The notes below the pieces were generated by a model. It searched no databases and was not told the origin of the DNA. It worked only from the letters and a program-made list of their open reading frames with translations. Below are positions 8,139 to 17,996 of a stretch of DNA of 64,000 nucleotides, one piece after another. The position numbers and the translations under genes were made by a program. Source of the DNA: Chryseobacterium sp. 7 (GTDB lineage: Bacteria; Bacteroidota; Bacteroidia; Flavobacteriales; Weeksellaceae). Each line of letters begins with the position of its first letter. The stretch's first letter is position 1. Location of the stretch: assembly GCF_003663845.1 (NCBI RefSeq), contig NZ_RCCA01000001.1:2666001-2730000 (forward strand), in the 5' to 3' direction.

Positions 8139-8972
8139 TTATGCTTGTACAAATGCGACAAAATCATTGCTTAAGGCCTGCTTTCTTTTTTTGGATTCCC
8201 GTGCAAAAACGGCAGGTGTTGTACCACTGTAGCGTTTAAATTCTCTGCTTAAATGAGATTGATCAGTATATCCAAATTCCTGTGCAAGCTCAGCAATGGA
8301 AGCTTCAGGACTATTCCACAGACGGTTTCTTATCTGCTCAAAACGCATAATTCCGGAGACATCTTTTACAGTATGCCCAGAAGACTGTTTAAATTTTCTT
8401 TCCAATGTTCTGACAGTCGTATGTGCTGAATCCGCCACCTTATTGACAGAGATGGCTCCCTTATTTTTTCTCATAACAGCTCCGGCCTTTGAAAGAAGAC
8501 TGTCTGTGGTGATGTGGGAATGTAATTTCAGAAAATAGTGCTCTACTTTAGTGATTGCCTCCTGTATTTTTCCTTGAATAATCAAATCATCCAATGCAGA
8601 TTGAAGCTCTGCCAGAGGGTGTTTAAATGTATGAACTCCATTTTCTGTTTTTTCGGAGGAAAGCCCCAGTAAGTCAAAAACAGCCCATGGAAAACATCTG
8701 ATTCCGATAATTTCCAGTTGATTTTGAGCATGAAAAAGAGCAGGCTGATTGAGCAGTCCCATGATAAACGGAGAAGGTAAAGCCTGTAAAATGCCTTGAT
8801 TAGAAATACTGCATCCGCTTCCAAAGTGGAATATGATTTCGGCATAACCGTCCGGAAGCACTGTAAACTCAGACAATTCCTCTCCATAATCCCTGCTGTT
8901 GTACCAAAAACATTTGATGGTATCTTTTAGTTCTTCCGGGACTTCAAATTCCTGATGTATATTAGAAAACAT
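8139..8972 (-). CDS. AraC family transcriptional regulator
   Basis: The 277-residue protein has an N-terminal domain with a DxxxHFGSG-like start (PDGYAEIIFHFGSGC) as in DUF6597-type AraC regulators, and a C-terminal double helix-turn-helix: VNKVADSAHTTVRTLERKF (about 173-191) and SIAELAQEFGYTDQSHLSREFK (about 219-240). It lies between two VOC genes upstream (7-bp gap) and the Tet(X)-like gene downstream (47-bp gap), so it probably controls this four-gene operon, including itself. Confidence 0.92.
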   Translation of the reverse strand: MFSNIHQEFEVPEELKDTIKCFWYNSRDYGEELSEFTVLPDGYAEIIFHFGSGCSISNQGILQALPSPFIMGLLNQPALFHAQNQLEIIGIRCFPWAVFDLLGLSSEKTENGVHTFKHPLAELQSALDDLIIQGKIQEAITKVEHYFLKLHSHITTDSLLSKAGAVMRKNKGAISVNKVADSAHTTVRTLERKFKQSSGHTVKDVSGIMRFEQIRNRLWNSPEASIAELAQEFGYTDQSHLSREFKRYSGTTPAVFARESKKRKQALSNDFVAFVQA

Positions 8973-8979
8973 ATCTTAA

Positions 8980-9384
8980 TCAATCGTGAGAATACAGTTT
9001 CAGATCTTTATGCTTTGCTTCGTCATATTCTTCTTCGAAGGTAATTTTATTTCCAAAAGGATCAATTACGGTAAAAGATACGGCTCCGTAAAACGTTTTT
9101 TCAAGACCAGGACGGTTGTACTTGTATTTCTTATCGATGAGTTCTTTGTGATATTCAGGAACTCCTTCACCCCAAACAGCAACCCTTGTTCCGGGTGTTC
9201 CGTCTCCGTGGTGTTCGCTTAAATGGAAAATGATATTTTCTCTTTTCACTTCCATATAAACGGGAGTGTTTTCATCAAAATAATGTTCCCAAACGATTTC
9301 AAACCCTAGCCAATCTACATAAAATTCTTTTGTTTTCTGATAATCGAAGATTCTTAATACGGGAATAATTCTATCTGCTTTCAT
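8980..9384 (-). CDS. glyoxalase superfamily protein, bleomycin-resistance-like
   Basis: The 134-residue protein starts MKADRIIPVLRIFDYQKTKEFY and contains HLSEHHGDGTPG near residue 75 and DPFGNKITFEE near 117. The SEHHGDGTPG signature is characteristic of the glyoxalase branch that includes bleomycin-binding resistance-type proteins, which sequester the drug as a dimer rather than break it. Whether this member binds a drug is unknown. It is 11 bp from the VOC gene upstream and 7 bp from araC downstream, in one operon with the Tet(X)-like gene. Confidence 0.88.
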   Translation of the reverse strand: MKADRIIPVLRIFDYQKTKEFYVDWLGFEIVWEHYFDENTPVYMEVKRENIIFHLSEHHGDGTPGTRVAVWGEGVPEYHKELIDKKYKYNRPGLEKTFYGAVSFTVIDPFGNKITFEEEYDEAKHKDLKLYSHD

Positions 9385-9395
9385 TATATTTGTAT

Positions 9396-9743
9396 TTATT
9401 GGTGAGACAGTATATTGATCAACTTCTGAAACGGATCTTTAACAAAAAATCTGCGGACTCCCCAGTCTTCATTGGTTAGATCATAGGTGATTTCAAAACC
9501 TGCATTTTTCATTTTGTGATAGACTTCGTCTACATTATCAACTTCAATGGAAAGGTCGGGAACTTTGGTATCATTTCCTCCCTGTTCGGCAAAGCTGATC
9601 TGAATTTTGGCTTCTTCATCATTCCCCAAAGTTTTTATCCAGCCATGATCCATCAAAACATCCAGTTCTAAAATATCCTGATAAAACTGATGGGCTCTGG
9701 AAAGATCATCGGTTTTAATATTGGCTACGATTCTTTTTACCAT
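9396..9743 (-). CDS. VOC family protein
   Basis: This short 115-residue VOC protein begins MVKRIVANIKTDDLSRAHQFY and includes LDVLMDHGWIKTLG, DLSIEVDNVDEVYHKM and FFVKDPFQKLINIL. It is probably a single glyoxalase-fold module acting as a dimer. It is the first gene of the operon VOC - VOC - araC - Tet(X)-like. Substrate unknown; its place next to a drug-modifying-type enzyme suggests a detoxification role, which is inference. Confidence 0.88.
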   Translation of the reverse strand: MVKRIVANIKTDDLSRAHQFYQDILELDVLMDHGWIKTLGNDEEAKIQISFAEQGGNDTKVPDLSIEVDNVDEVYHKMKNAGFEITYDLTNEDWGVRRFFVKDPFQKLINILSHQ

Positions 9744-9768
9744 TTTATATTAGTTTTTTATTCAAAAA

Positions 9769-9796
9769 AAGCCTTGCAAAATTACTTACAAGGCTT
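9769..9796 (-). terminator. terminator after tpx
   Basis: AAGCCTTG and CAAGGCTT form an 8-bp stem with a 12-base loop, followed on the minus strand by a T-rich run. It lies 20 bp past the stop codon of tpx. Confidence 0.7.
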
Positions 9797-9816
9797 CTTT
9801 ACAAAAATTATTTTTA

Positions 9817-10317
9817 TTATTTTAATGCAGCAAGAGCAGCATCATAATTAGGTTCATTAGCAATTTCAGGAACCTGCTCAGTGTAAACCACCTGGTTGTT
9901 TTCGTCTGTAACGATCACAGCACGGCTCAACAGACCTTTCAAAGGAGAATCTGTAATGGTCACTTCATAATCATCTCCAAAGCTGCTTCTGAAGTCTGAA
10001 AGTGTTTCTACGTTATTCAAACCTTCAGCAGCACAGAATCTTCCTAATGCGAATGGAAGATCTTTAGAAACATTGATTACCACTGTATTGTCAAGTTTTG
10101 AAGCCTCTTCATTGAATTTTCTGGAAGAAGCAGCACAAGTAGGAGTATCAATACTTGGGAAAATATTGAATACTTTTTTCTTTCCTGCAAAAGTTTCAAG
10201 CGTTTTTACCGCCAAACCTGAGTCTACCAATGCAAAGTCCTTTACTGTAGTTCCTACAGATGGCAATGTTCCTATTGTGTGTACTTCGTTTCCTTTTAAA
10301 GTGATTGTCGTGGACAT
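9817..10317 (-). CDS. tpx: thiol peroxidase (Tpx), cytoplasmic
   Basis: The 166-residue protein is full length for atypical 2-Cys peroxiredoxins of the Tpx type. The peroxidatic cysteine is C61 in SIDTPTCAAS and the resolving cysteine is C95 in GRFCAAEGL. It reduces H2O2 and alkyl hydroperoxides using thioredoxin. There is no signal peptide, in contrast to the second tpx-like gene at 33437-34006. It is monocistronic, with a terminator behind it and a divergent long gap to the isocitrate dehydrogenase gene. Confidence 0.95.
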   Translation of the reverse strand: MSTTITLKGNEVHTIGTLPSVGTTVKDFALVDSGLAVKTLETFAGKKKVFNIFPSIDTPTCAASSRKFNEEASKLDNTVVINVSKDLPFALGRFCAAEGLNNVETLSDFRSSFGDDYEVTITDSPLKGLLSRAVIVTDENNQVVYTEQVPEIANEPNYDAALAALK

Positions 10318-12895
<2,578 letters not shown>

Positions 12896-12917
12896 TTTTT
12901 CGTTTTGATATAAATGA

Positions 12918-12945
12918 AAAGCTCCTTTTTTAAGGGGCTTTTTTT
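12918..12945 (+). terminator. terminator after isocitrate dehydrogenase
   Basis: AAAGCTCC (12918-12925) pairs with GGGGCTTT (12934-12941), followed by a T run. It begins 23 bp past the stop codon. Confidence 0.8.
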
Positions 12946-12950
12946 GTGGA

Positions 12951-13058
12951 ACCACCCCGTCAAAAACTCTTTGAATTTTTGCCACCCCTCCAGAGGAGGG
13001 GAATACTGAGCACATATTTACTTATCAAGGTCAGCACATCCCTAATCCCTGCAACCTA
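12951..13058 (+). repeat. double-hairpin dispersed repeat, copy B, with extended tail
   Basis: The core (12951-13005) reads ACCACCCCGTCAAAAA, a T-rich arm, then GCCACCCCTCC and GGAGGGG. Beyond the core, GAGCACATATTTA and CACATCCCTAATCCCTGC are shared with copy C at 19352, so these two copies share a unit of over 100 bp. The tail ends at the stop codon of the HxlR gene. Confidence 0.8.
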
Positions 13059-13394
13059 TCACCTATCTTCCACAATCACTCTCCTATGCTCTCTCCCCCA
13101 GTTGATCATTTCCATAATGATGTTTCCAAAAGTACGGCAGTATTCTGTGGGTTCATATTCTATTAAAACAGGAGTTTCCGGGTAAACGGTGCGTTTTACC
13201 AGTTTGTTCAGTTCCATATCTTTCAGTTCTTTGGAAAGCATTCTGGTGGTAATTCCGGGAATACTTCGTTCAATTTCCCTGAAGCGCCTGTTACCATTAC
13301 ATAGTGAGTTAATGACAGGAATCCGCCATTTCCCTCCGATAAAATAAAGAGTGTCTTGTAATGCTCTAAGTTCTTCTGTCTGATCTCTTTCCAT
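13059..13394 (-). CDS. HxlR family winged-helix regulator
   Basis: The start at 13392-13394 (MERDQTEELRAL) gives 111 residues, normal for HxlR. An in-frame ATG 24 bp upstream is possible. The family pattern is clear: GGKWRIPVINSLCNGNRRFREIERSIPGITTRMLSKELKDME as winged helix, then VKRTVYPETPVLIEYEPTEYC. It is divergent from an SDR gene with a 102-bp gap, the usual place of HxlR-type repressors and their targets. Its cysteines (in SLCNG and EYCRT) are not in the N-terminal position used by quinone-sensing relatives. Its stop codon abuts the tail of repeat copy B. Confidence 0.92.
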   Translation of the reverse strand: MERDQTEELRALQDTLYFIGGKWRIPVINSLCNGNRRFREIERSIPGITTRMLSKELKDMELNKLVKRTVYPETPVLIEYEPTEYCRTFGNIIMEMINWGREHRRVIVEDR

Positions 13395-13496
13395 AGTTGT
13401 AAAGTTAATTGATATCATGTAATATACTGGTATACTCTGTGATACTGATTACAAAAGTATACCATTTTGAAATAACTTTGTCAAAAAAATTTTACA

Positions 13497-14243
13497 ATGA
13501 AAAAATTAACCCATAAACTGGCTATTGTAACAGGCGGAAACAGCGGAATTGGATTTGCTGCAGCCAAAGAACTTATTTCAGAAGGAGCAACCGTCATTAT
13601 CACTGGAAGACGAAAAGAAGTTGTAGAAAATGCGGCTCAGGAACTTGGAGCCATTCCTTTTATTGCAGATCAGGCTAATCTTGATGATATTGATCTGCTA
13701 AAGAAAGAGGTAGAGAAAAAATTTGGAAAAGTAGATATTCTGTTCATCAATGCCGGCATTACAGGAACCCTGACACCTATTGAAAATATGGATGTAGAAA
13801 ATTTTGATCAGGTGATGGATATTAATTTCAGAGGGGCTTATTTTACGTTAAGCAAATTCATTCCTTTATTAAATGAAGGAGCTTCTGTTATTTTTTTATC
13901 TTCTATTGTTGCTTCTACCTATAAACCCAATAGTTCAGCGTATCAGGCAAGCAAAGCAGCTTTGAATTCGATTGCAAAAACAGCAGCAGCAGAATTAGCT
14001 CCAAGAAAAATCAGAGTCAATATGATAAGTCCGGGTCCTATAAAAACCGAAATCATGAGTAAGGCCGGACTGGATGAAGAGACATTAAAGAATATTCAAA
14101 ATCATCTCATAGATCAGATTCCAATGAAAAAAATGGGAACCGCTGAAGAAGTCGCCAAGCTGGTTACTTATTTATCAGATAATGAATCTTCAGGTTATGT
14201 CACCGGAACTGAGATTGTGATAGATGGCGGTATGACATTATAA
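13497..14243 (+). CDS. short-chain dehydrogenase/reductase (SDR)
   Basis: This 248-residue classical SDR has the cofactor motif TGGNSGIG (12-19), the NAG motif in INAGITG (84-90), Ser135/136 in FLSSIVAS, and the YxxxK pair Y149-K153 in AYQASK. GRRKE after the second strand suggests NADP(H) preference. The C-terminal GTEIVIDGGMTL is typical. The substrate is unknown. It is divergent from the HxlR gene, its likely regulator. Such HxlR/SDR pairs respond to electrophiles in other bacteria; that role here is inference. Confidence 0.93.
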   Translation: MKKLTHKLAIVTGGNSGIGFAAAKELISEGATVIITGRRKEVVENAAQELGAIPFIADQANLDDIDLLKKEVEKKFGKVDILFINAGITGTLTPIENMDVENFDQVMDINFRGAYFTLSKFIPLLNEGASVIFLSSIVASTYKPNSSAYQASKAALNSIAKTAAAELAPRKIRVNMISPGPIKTEIMSKAGLDEETLKNIQNHLIDQIPMKKMGTAEEVAKLVTYLSDNESSGYVTGTEIVIDGGMTL

Positions 14244-14261
14244 GAAATCAATTCCAACAAG

Positions 14262-14289
14262 TCCCGGTAGTGCAGCTATCGGGATTTTT
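14262..14289 (+). terminator. terminator after SDR gene
   Basis: TCCCGGTAG (14262-14270) pairs with CTATCGGGA (14276-14284), with one G-T pair, followed by TTTTTC. Confidence 0.8.
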
Positions 14290-14313
14290 CTTGTGTATTT
14301 TCAGGGATAAAAA

Positions 14314-14390
14314 TTCCGGATTCGCCTCTTGATTTGTCCAGGTCAGTCTGTTTTCCATTTTACAGCATTCAATACCTACCTACTTTTAGA
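14314..14390 (+). promoter_or_regulatory. candidate LytTR operator and promoter, site 1
   Basis: This stretch aligns without gaps to 17906-17982 upstream of the DUF1223 gene. It holds two direct half-sites, TTCCGGATTCGCC and TGTCCAGGTCAGTC, whose CC pairs are 22 bp apart, two helical turns, as expected for a LytTR dimer. TACTTTTA at 14381-14388 is a near match to the -7 box. The ATG of the haem protein follows at 14416. Confidence 0.6.
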
Positions 14391-14415
14391 TCAGAAAATA
14401 AAAAACAGTACTCAT

Positions 14416-14994
14416 ATGGACACCACAAAGAAAAAAAGAAATCCCATTGCCATTGTGTTTCTGGCTATACTAGGAATTTTCGGAGGATTGCAGTTATTCA
14501 GTCAGCCATTGGAAGGAAAGAAGGTTACAGGAAAAATTGAGGCACCAAAGGAAGTGATCAGTATCCTTGAAAATTCATGCTTCAACTGCCATTCAAACCA
14601 ACAAAATTTAAGCTGGTATGATCAGATTGCTCCAGTTTCCTGGGCTGTGAATAAAGATATTAAAAGAGCCAGAGAAGTTTTGAATTTTTCAGAATGGGAA
14701 AAGTTATCTCCAGCTGAATATCAGGGAAAAATGTACGCTATTCTCAATATGATGCAAAGTGGAAAAATGCCTCTTCATGAATATACGCTTCTGCATCCTT
14801 CAGCGAAAATTAATCAAAAAGATATTGAAATCATTAGAAAATACACGCTTTCATTATCCTCAGTAGAGCCATCAGCACAAAAAAGATGGAAGCACATCAG
14901 ACTGTATCAACTCAGGCATCAGCAAAACTTCCGGTTTCACCGAACGGAGTTCAATACACCCCTGATTTCAAAAACTGGAAAGTCATCAGTATGA
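14416..14994 (+). CDS. membrane-anchored haem-binding domain protein, N-terminal part (frameshifted)
   Basis: The ATG at 14416 (MDTTKKKRNPIAIVFLAIL) opens with a signal anchor at residues 9-25. Residues about 35-140 form a Haem_bd-type domain with the c-haem motif CFNCH (55-59) and the typical QIAPVSWAVNKDIKRAR and MLNMMQ-like helix. The domain ends near position 14870. The frame then runs on without sense to 14994. At 14879-14884 an A6 run precedes ATG in the next frame. One extra A, or a -1 slip, would join this part to the P460 domain at 14886-15389 in a 324-residue protein. I infer a single gene with a frameshift. Confidence 0.75.
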   Translation: MDTTKKKRNPIAIVFLAILGIFGGLQLFSQPLEGKKVTGKIEAPKEVISILENSCFNCHSNQQNLSWYDQIAPVSWAVNKDIKRAREVLNFSEWEKLSPAEYQGKMYAILNMMQSGKMPLHEYTLLHPSAKINQKDIEIIRKYTLSLSSVEPSAQKRWKHIRLYQLRHQQNFRFHRTEFNTPLISKTGKSSV

Positions 14995-15389
14995 GTACAC
15001 TTTTTGACAATTCCATCCGTGTGATCTATGGAAATGATATTGCTGTAAAAGCAGTGGAAACGGAAAATTTTCATCCCTGGCCGGACGGAAGCATTATAGT
15101 GAAATCTGTATGGAAACAGCAAGAGCTGCCCAATGGCGAAATCAGACCCGGAAAATTTATCAATGCACAGTTTATGGTAAAGGATTCCAAGCAATATAAA
15201 GATACTGAAGGCTGGGGATTTGCTAAGTTTTCAGGAGACGAACTTCACCCTACAGGAAAAACATCATCATTTGCGAAAGAATCATGCATTGCCTGTCACA
15301 GACAGTTAGCTGAAAAAACAGGCTATCTGTTTGATGTTCCGATGAAAGTAAACACTCAAAGATTAATCCAAAATTTACAGAAAAAATGA
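14886..15389 (+). CDS. cytochrome P460-like domain, likely C-terminal part of the preceding gene
   Basis: The 167-residue reading starts MEAHQTVSTQAS and contains a P460-like domain: YTPDFKNWKVIS, IRVIYGNDIAV, PWPDGSIIVKSVW, GWGFAKF, and the c-haem motif CIACH near residue 138. A c-type haem needs export, yet this reading has no signal peptide. It therefore makes sense only when fused to the upstream haem-binding domain, which is in the adjacent frame and overlaps it by 109 bp. Cytochrome P460 relatives oxidise small nitrogen compounds; here the role is unknown. The stop overlaps the next ATG (ATGA). Confidence 0.75.
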   Translation: MEAHQTVSTQASAKLPVSPNGVQYTPDFKNWKVISMSTLFDNSIRVIYGNDIAVKAVETENFHPWPDGSIIVKSVWKQQELPNGEIRPGKFINAQFMVKDSKQYKDTEGWGFAKFSGDELHPTGKTSSFAKESCIACHRQLAEKTGYLFDVPMKVNTQRLIQNLQKK

Positions 15390-15829
15390 AAAATACAATC
15401 TTCGTCCTATTGGTAAGCCTTGTTTCTTTTACCGCCTGCAACAAAGAAAATAATAATCAAGATAAGGGTCTTATGAGAGCTGTTTTTGATCCGGGGAATC
15501 TTAAATTCATTTCAACCTCTTTAAATCCTAAGAAAGAAATGATGTCGGCTTTATACGGAAATGAAAAAGCACTGGAATCTTTATCCAAAGAAAATCAGAC
15601 ACCGGAAGCTGGTACGGTGATGAAACTGGTTACCTGGAAATACCATGATAATCCTCAATATATTGGCGGAACCATCACCGGAGAATTGGTAAGTATTGAA
15701 ACTGTTCAAGCCGATCATCTTGGAAAGATTTCCTATGATATAAAAAATAATCTGGCACAAAACAGTTCTCCTGATAAAGAAGAAAGAGTACACTATTTTA
15801 TGAGCTACCGCCCTGTAAGCAGGCCTTAA
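15386..15829 (+). CDS. lipoprotein with P460-like fold, lacking the haem motif
   Basis: The 147-residue protein has a lipobox (SFTAC, Cys18). Its body, FISTSLNPKKEMMSALYGN, KALESLSKE, AGTVMKLVTWK and GGTITGELVSIE, parallels the preceding P460 domain (VISMSTLFDNSIRVIYGN, DGSIIVKSVW, KFINAQFMV). There is no CxxCH. It may be a haem-free partner or structural relative on the membrane surface; this similarity is by eye. It is translationally coupled to the gene before it (ATGA overlap). Confidence 0.75.
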   Translation: MKNTIFVLLVSLVSFTACNKENNNQDKGLMRAVFDPGNLKFISTSLNPKKEMMSALYGNEKALESLSKENQTPEAGTVMKLVTWKYHDNPQYIGGTITGELVSIETVQADHLGKISYDIKNNLAQNSSPDKEERVHYFMSYRPVSRP

Positions 15830-15909
15830 TAAAAAACTACCGCTTCACTATCTATCATAATATTTTCAATAAAAAAGATTAATTTAACCTTTTCAAATCA
15901 GCAGATTTC

Positions 15910-16923
15910 ATGCAACAGCAAAAAATAAAAATTTCACAAGCCATTATCTGGATAAGCTCCATTTTCCTGGGCATTTTATCATCCGTACCTCAGCTTGCAT
16001 CCCATCAGTTCGACTGGAAAGAAGCCCTGGTCAACTCTGGGATTACAGCAGCATTTTCGGTCATTATGTGGTACATTAATATTTATATGCTGAACCGCAC
16101 GAAAAAACGAAGACAGCATATTTCCTATTCAAGATTGATGGTGGTACTCGCTTTTGGGATGATAATTATGTTTGGGCTGGCATGGATTCAGCAACTGATT
16201 CTCTCCCAGATTAATTTTGGGCCGGTAATGCTGATGATTGAAGTAAGGGGAATTTTGATCAATCTGGTGTGCTATATGTTTCTTAACCTGCTTCAGCATA
16301 ATTATACGGGACAACAGGTGCAGCTTGAGCTGGAAAAGGTAAAAAGTGATAATCTTGGGGCTCAGTATGAATTATTAAAGCAGCAGATCAATCCACATTT
16401 CCTTTTCAACAGCCTGAATACTTTAAAAATGATGGCAGAAACGCGTGATGGAGAAACAGTAGATTTTGTTGTAAAACTTTCTGATTTCTACAGATTTACG
16501 CTCGAAAGCAGAAAATTAGACCTGATCAGCGTTCAGGAAGAAATGAAAATAGTAGATGCTTATCTTTTTCTTCAAAAAGCCCGTTTTGGTGATGGAATTA
16601 TGTTTACCAATCAGCTGGAAAAGGAAATCGGTTCTACGCTTATTCCCCCTTTTACGCTTCAGCTTTTAGTGGAAAATTGTATCAAGCACAATATCGTTTC
16701 GCAAAGCAAACCTTTACATATTAAAATTTATACGGCAGACGATCATATTGTGATTGAAAATCCTATCCAGCGAAAGGTAAATCCTGAAGATTCTTTGGGG
16801 GTTGGACTTGATAATATTAAAATGCGCTATAAACATCTGCTGGAAAAGGATATTATCATTAATTCGGACGAAAAAACATTTCAGATAAAACTACCATTAA
16901 TTCATGAATATCATCATTATTGA
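15910..16923 (+). CDS. LytS-type sensor histidine kinase
   Basis: This 337-residue protein has four hydrophobic membrane segments in the first 135 residues (IIWISSIFLGIL, AAFSVIMWYINIYM, LMVVLAFGMIIMFGLAW, MLMIEVRGILINLVCYMFL). Then comes a coiled linker and the His_kinase domain with QQINPHFLFNSLNTL (phospho-acceptor His) and a degenerate ATP-binding lid GVGLDNIKMRY. It has no obvious sensor domain beyond the membrane part. The gene overlaps the LytTR regulator by 20 bp, so they are co-translated as a pair. Confidence 0.94.
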   Translation: MQQQKIKISQAIIWISSIFLGILSSVPQLASHQFDWKEALVNSGITAAFSVIMWYINIYMLNRTKKRRQHISYSRLMVVLAFGMIIMFGLAWIQQLILSQINFGPVMLMIEVRGILINLVCYMFLNLLQHNYTGQQVQLELEKVKSDNLGAQYELLKQQINPHFLFNSLNTLKMMAETRDGETVDFVVKLSDFYRFTLESRKLDLISVQEEMKIVDAYLFLQKARFGDGIMFTNQLEKEIGSTLIPPFTLQLLVENCIKHNIVSQSKPLHIKIYTADDHIVIENPIQRKVNPEDSLGVGLDNIKMRYKHLLEKDIIINSDEKTFQIKLPLIHEYHHY

Positions 16924-17662
16924 AGACGAATTCAGGGCTGCAAAATCCCTTCAGAATTTAATCTCAGACTTAAAACCAGACTCAAAAATACTTGGTGTTT
17001 ACGACAGTATTGAAACAAGTATTGAAGGCTTACAGGAGATAAAACCCGATCTTATTTTTATGGACATCCATCTTTCGGACGGACTTTCCTTTGAAATTTT
17101 CAAATCGATAGAAATTACCTGCCCTGTGGTTTTTTGTACTGCTTTTGATCAGTATATGCTGGATGCTTTTAAGAGTAAAGGGGTTGATTATGTTTTAAAA
17201 CCATTCTCAAAAGAAGATATTGCGGAAGCGCTGCGAAAGGTAGACGAATTGAAAAAATTCTTCCAGAAAAATGATCTTCCGGATTTGGAATCCATCATCC
17301 AGAAAATGAATCAGCCTTCGGGTAAAAGCAGTTTTTTAGTTTTTAAAAATCAAAAATATACAACGATTCCTACAGAAGATATTGCCTATTTTTATATCCA
17401 TAATGAGATTACCCATCTCGTTACGTTTGCCAAAGAGCAGTTTCCTCTTACCCAACCTTTGGGACAGGTGGCAGAACAGGTTTCTGACAAGCAGTTCTTC
17501 AGGGTTAACCGGCAATATCTTGTTAATTTCAAAGCAATTAAGGAAATGGAACATTATTTTCAGCGCAAAATACTGGTAAAACTCACCATAGAAACTCCCG
17601 AAAAACTTCTTATCAATAAAGAAAAGACACATAGTTTCTTTACGTGGCTGGAGGATAGATGA
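16904..17662 (+). CDS. LytTR family response regulator
   Basis: The 252-residue protein has a receiver domain (MNIIIIEDEFRAA; phospho-acceptor Asp in DLIFMDIHLSDG near residue 50; CTAFDQYMLDAF; VDYVLKPF with the conserved Lys) and a C-terminal LytTR DNA-binding domain (FLVFKNQKYTTIPTEDIAYFY, FFRVNRQYLVNF). LytTR domains bind direct repeats about two turns apart, and such repeats lie before the flanking gene sets at 14416 and 17997. Those sets are its likely targets. Confidence 0.95.
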   Translation: MNIIIIEDEFRAAKSLQNLISDLKPDSKILGVYDSIETSIEGLQEIKPDLIFMDIHLSDGLSFEIFKSIEITCPVVFCTAFDQYMLDAFKSKGVDYVLKPFSKEDIAEALRKVDELKKFFQKNDLPDLESIIQKMNQPSGKSSFLVFKNQKYTTIPTEDIAYFYIHNEITHLVTFAKEQFPLTQPLGQVAEQVSDKQFFRVNRQYLVNFKAIKEMEHYFQRKILVKLTIETPEKLLINKEKTHSFFTWLEDR

Positions 17663-17743
17663 TGTAAGGAAGCTGGAGGCTGGGTGCTTGAAGTACTTTA
17701 CAGCCAATGCGATTTATGAATGTCTTTTTTAAATAAATTATAG

Positions 17744-17769
17744 CCCTGATTGATATGATCAGGGTTCTT
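17744..17769 (+). terminator. terminator after the two-component pair
   Basis: CCCTGAT (17744-17750) pairs with ATCAGGG (17758-17764) around a TGATATG loop, followed by TTCTTTTATTTC. Confidence 0.65.
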
Positions 17770-17904
17770 TTATTTCTTATTGGATTGTATCAATTTATTA
17801 AGCTCTTTCCTGCATTTAAAAGACAAACCCTATTACCTTCGGTGCTCCAGAAACTTCCAGCTTCCAGCCTCCTTCTTCCAGCCAAAACATACTTCCCCTC
17901 ACAA

Positions 17905-17980
17905 TTTCCGGGTTCACCTTTCAATTTGTCCGGTTGAGCCATTTTTACATTCTTTTGCTTCTCCGGAGTATCTACTTTTG
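17905..17980 (+). promoter_or_regulatory. candidate LytTR operator and promoter, site 2
   Basis: Direct half-sites TTCCGGGTTCACC and TGTCCGGTTGAGCC have their CCGG cores 22 bp apart (17908 and 17930). TACTTTTG at 17973-17980 matches TAnnTTTG, 17 bp before the ATG. The distance from operator to -7 box is 70 bp, identical to site 1. Confidence 0.65.
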
Positions 17981-17996
17981 AATCAAATTAAAAGAC

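Larger units (their letters stand above)
17663..17996. other. intergenic region with terminator and operator
   Basis: This 334-bp gap holds a terminator at 17744-17769 and the candidate LytTR site at 17905-17980. Loosely inverted CTTCCAG-type runs lie at 17669-17684 and 17854-17880. No gene is seen. Confidence 0.5.

Noticed and set aside
14886..15389. P460 frame as an independent gene
   Set aside because: It has a c-haem motif but no export signal and begins inside the preceding frame; a frameshifted fusion explains it better, though it is listed for completeness.
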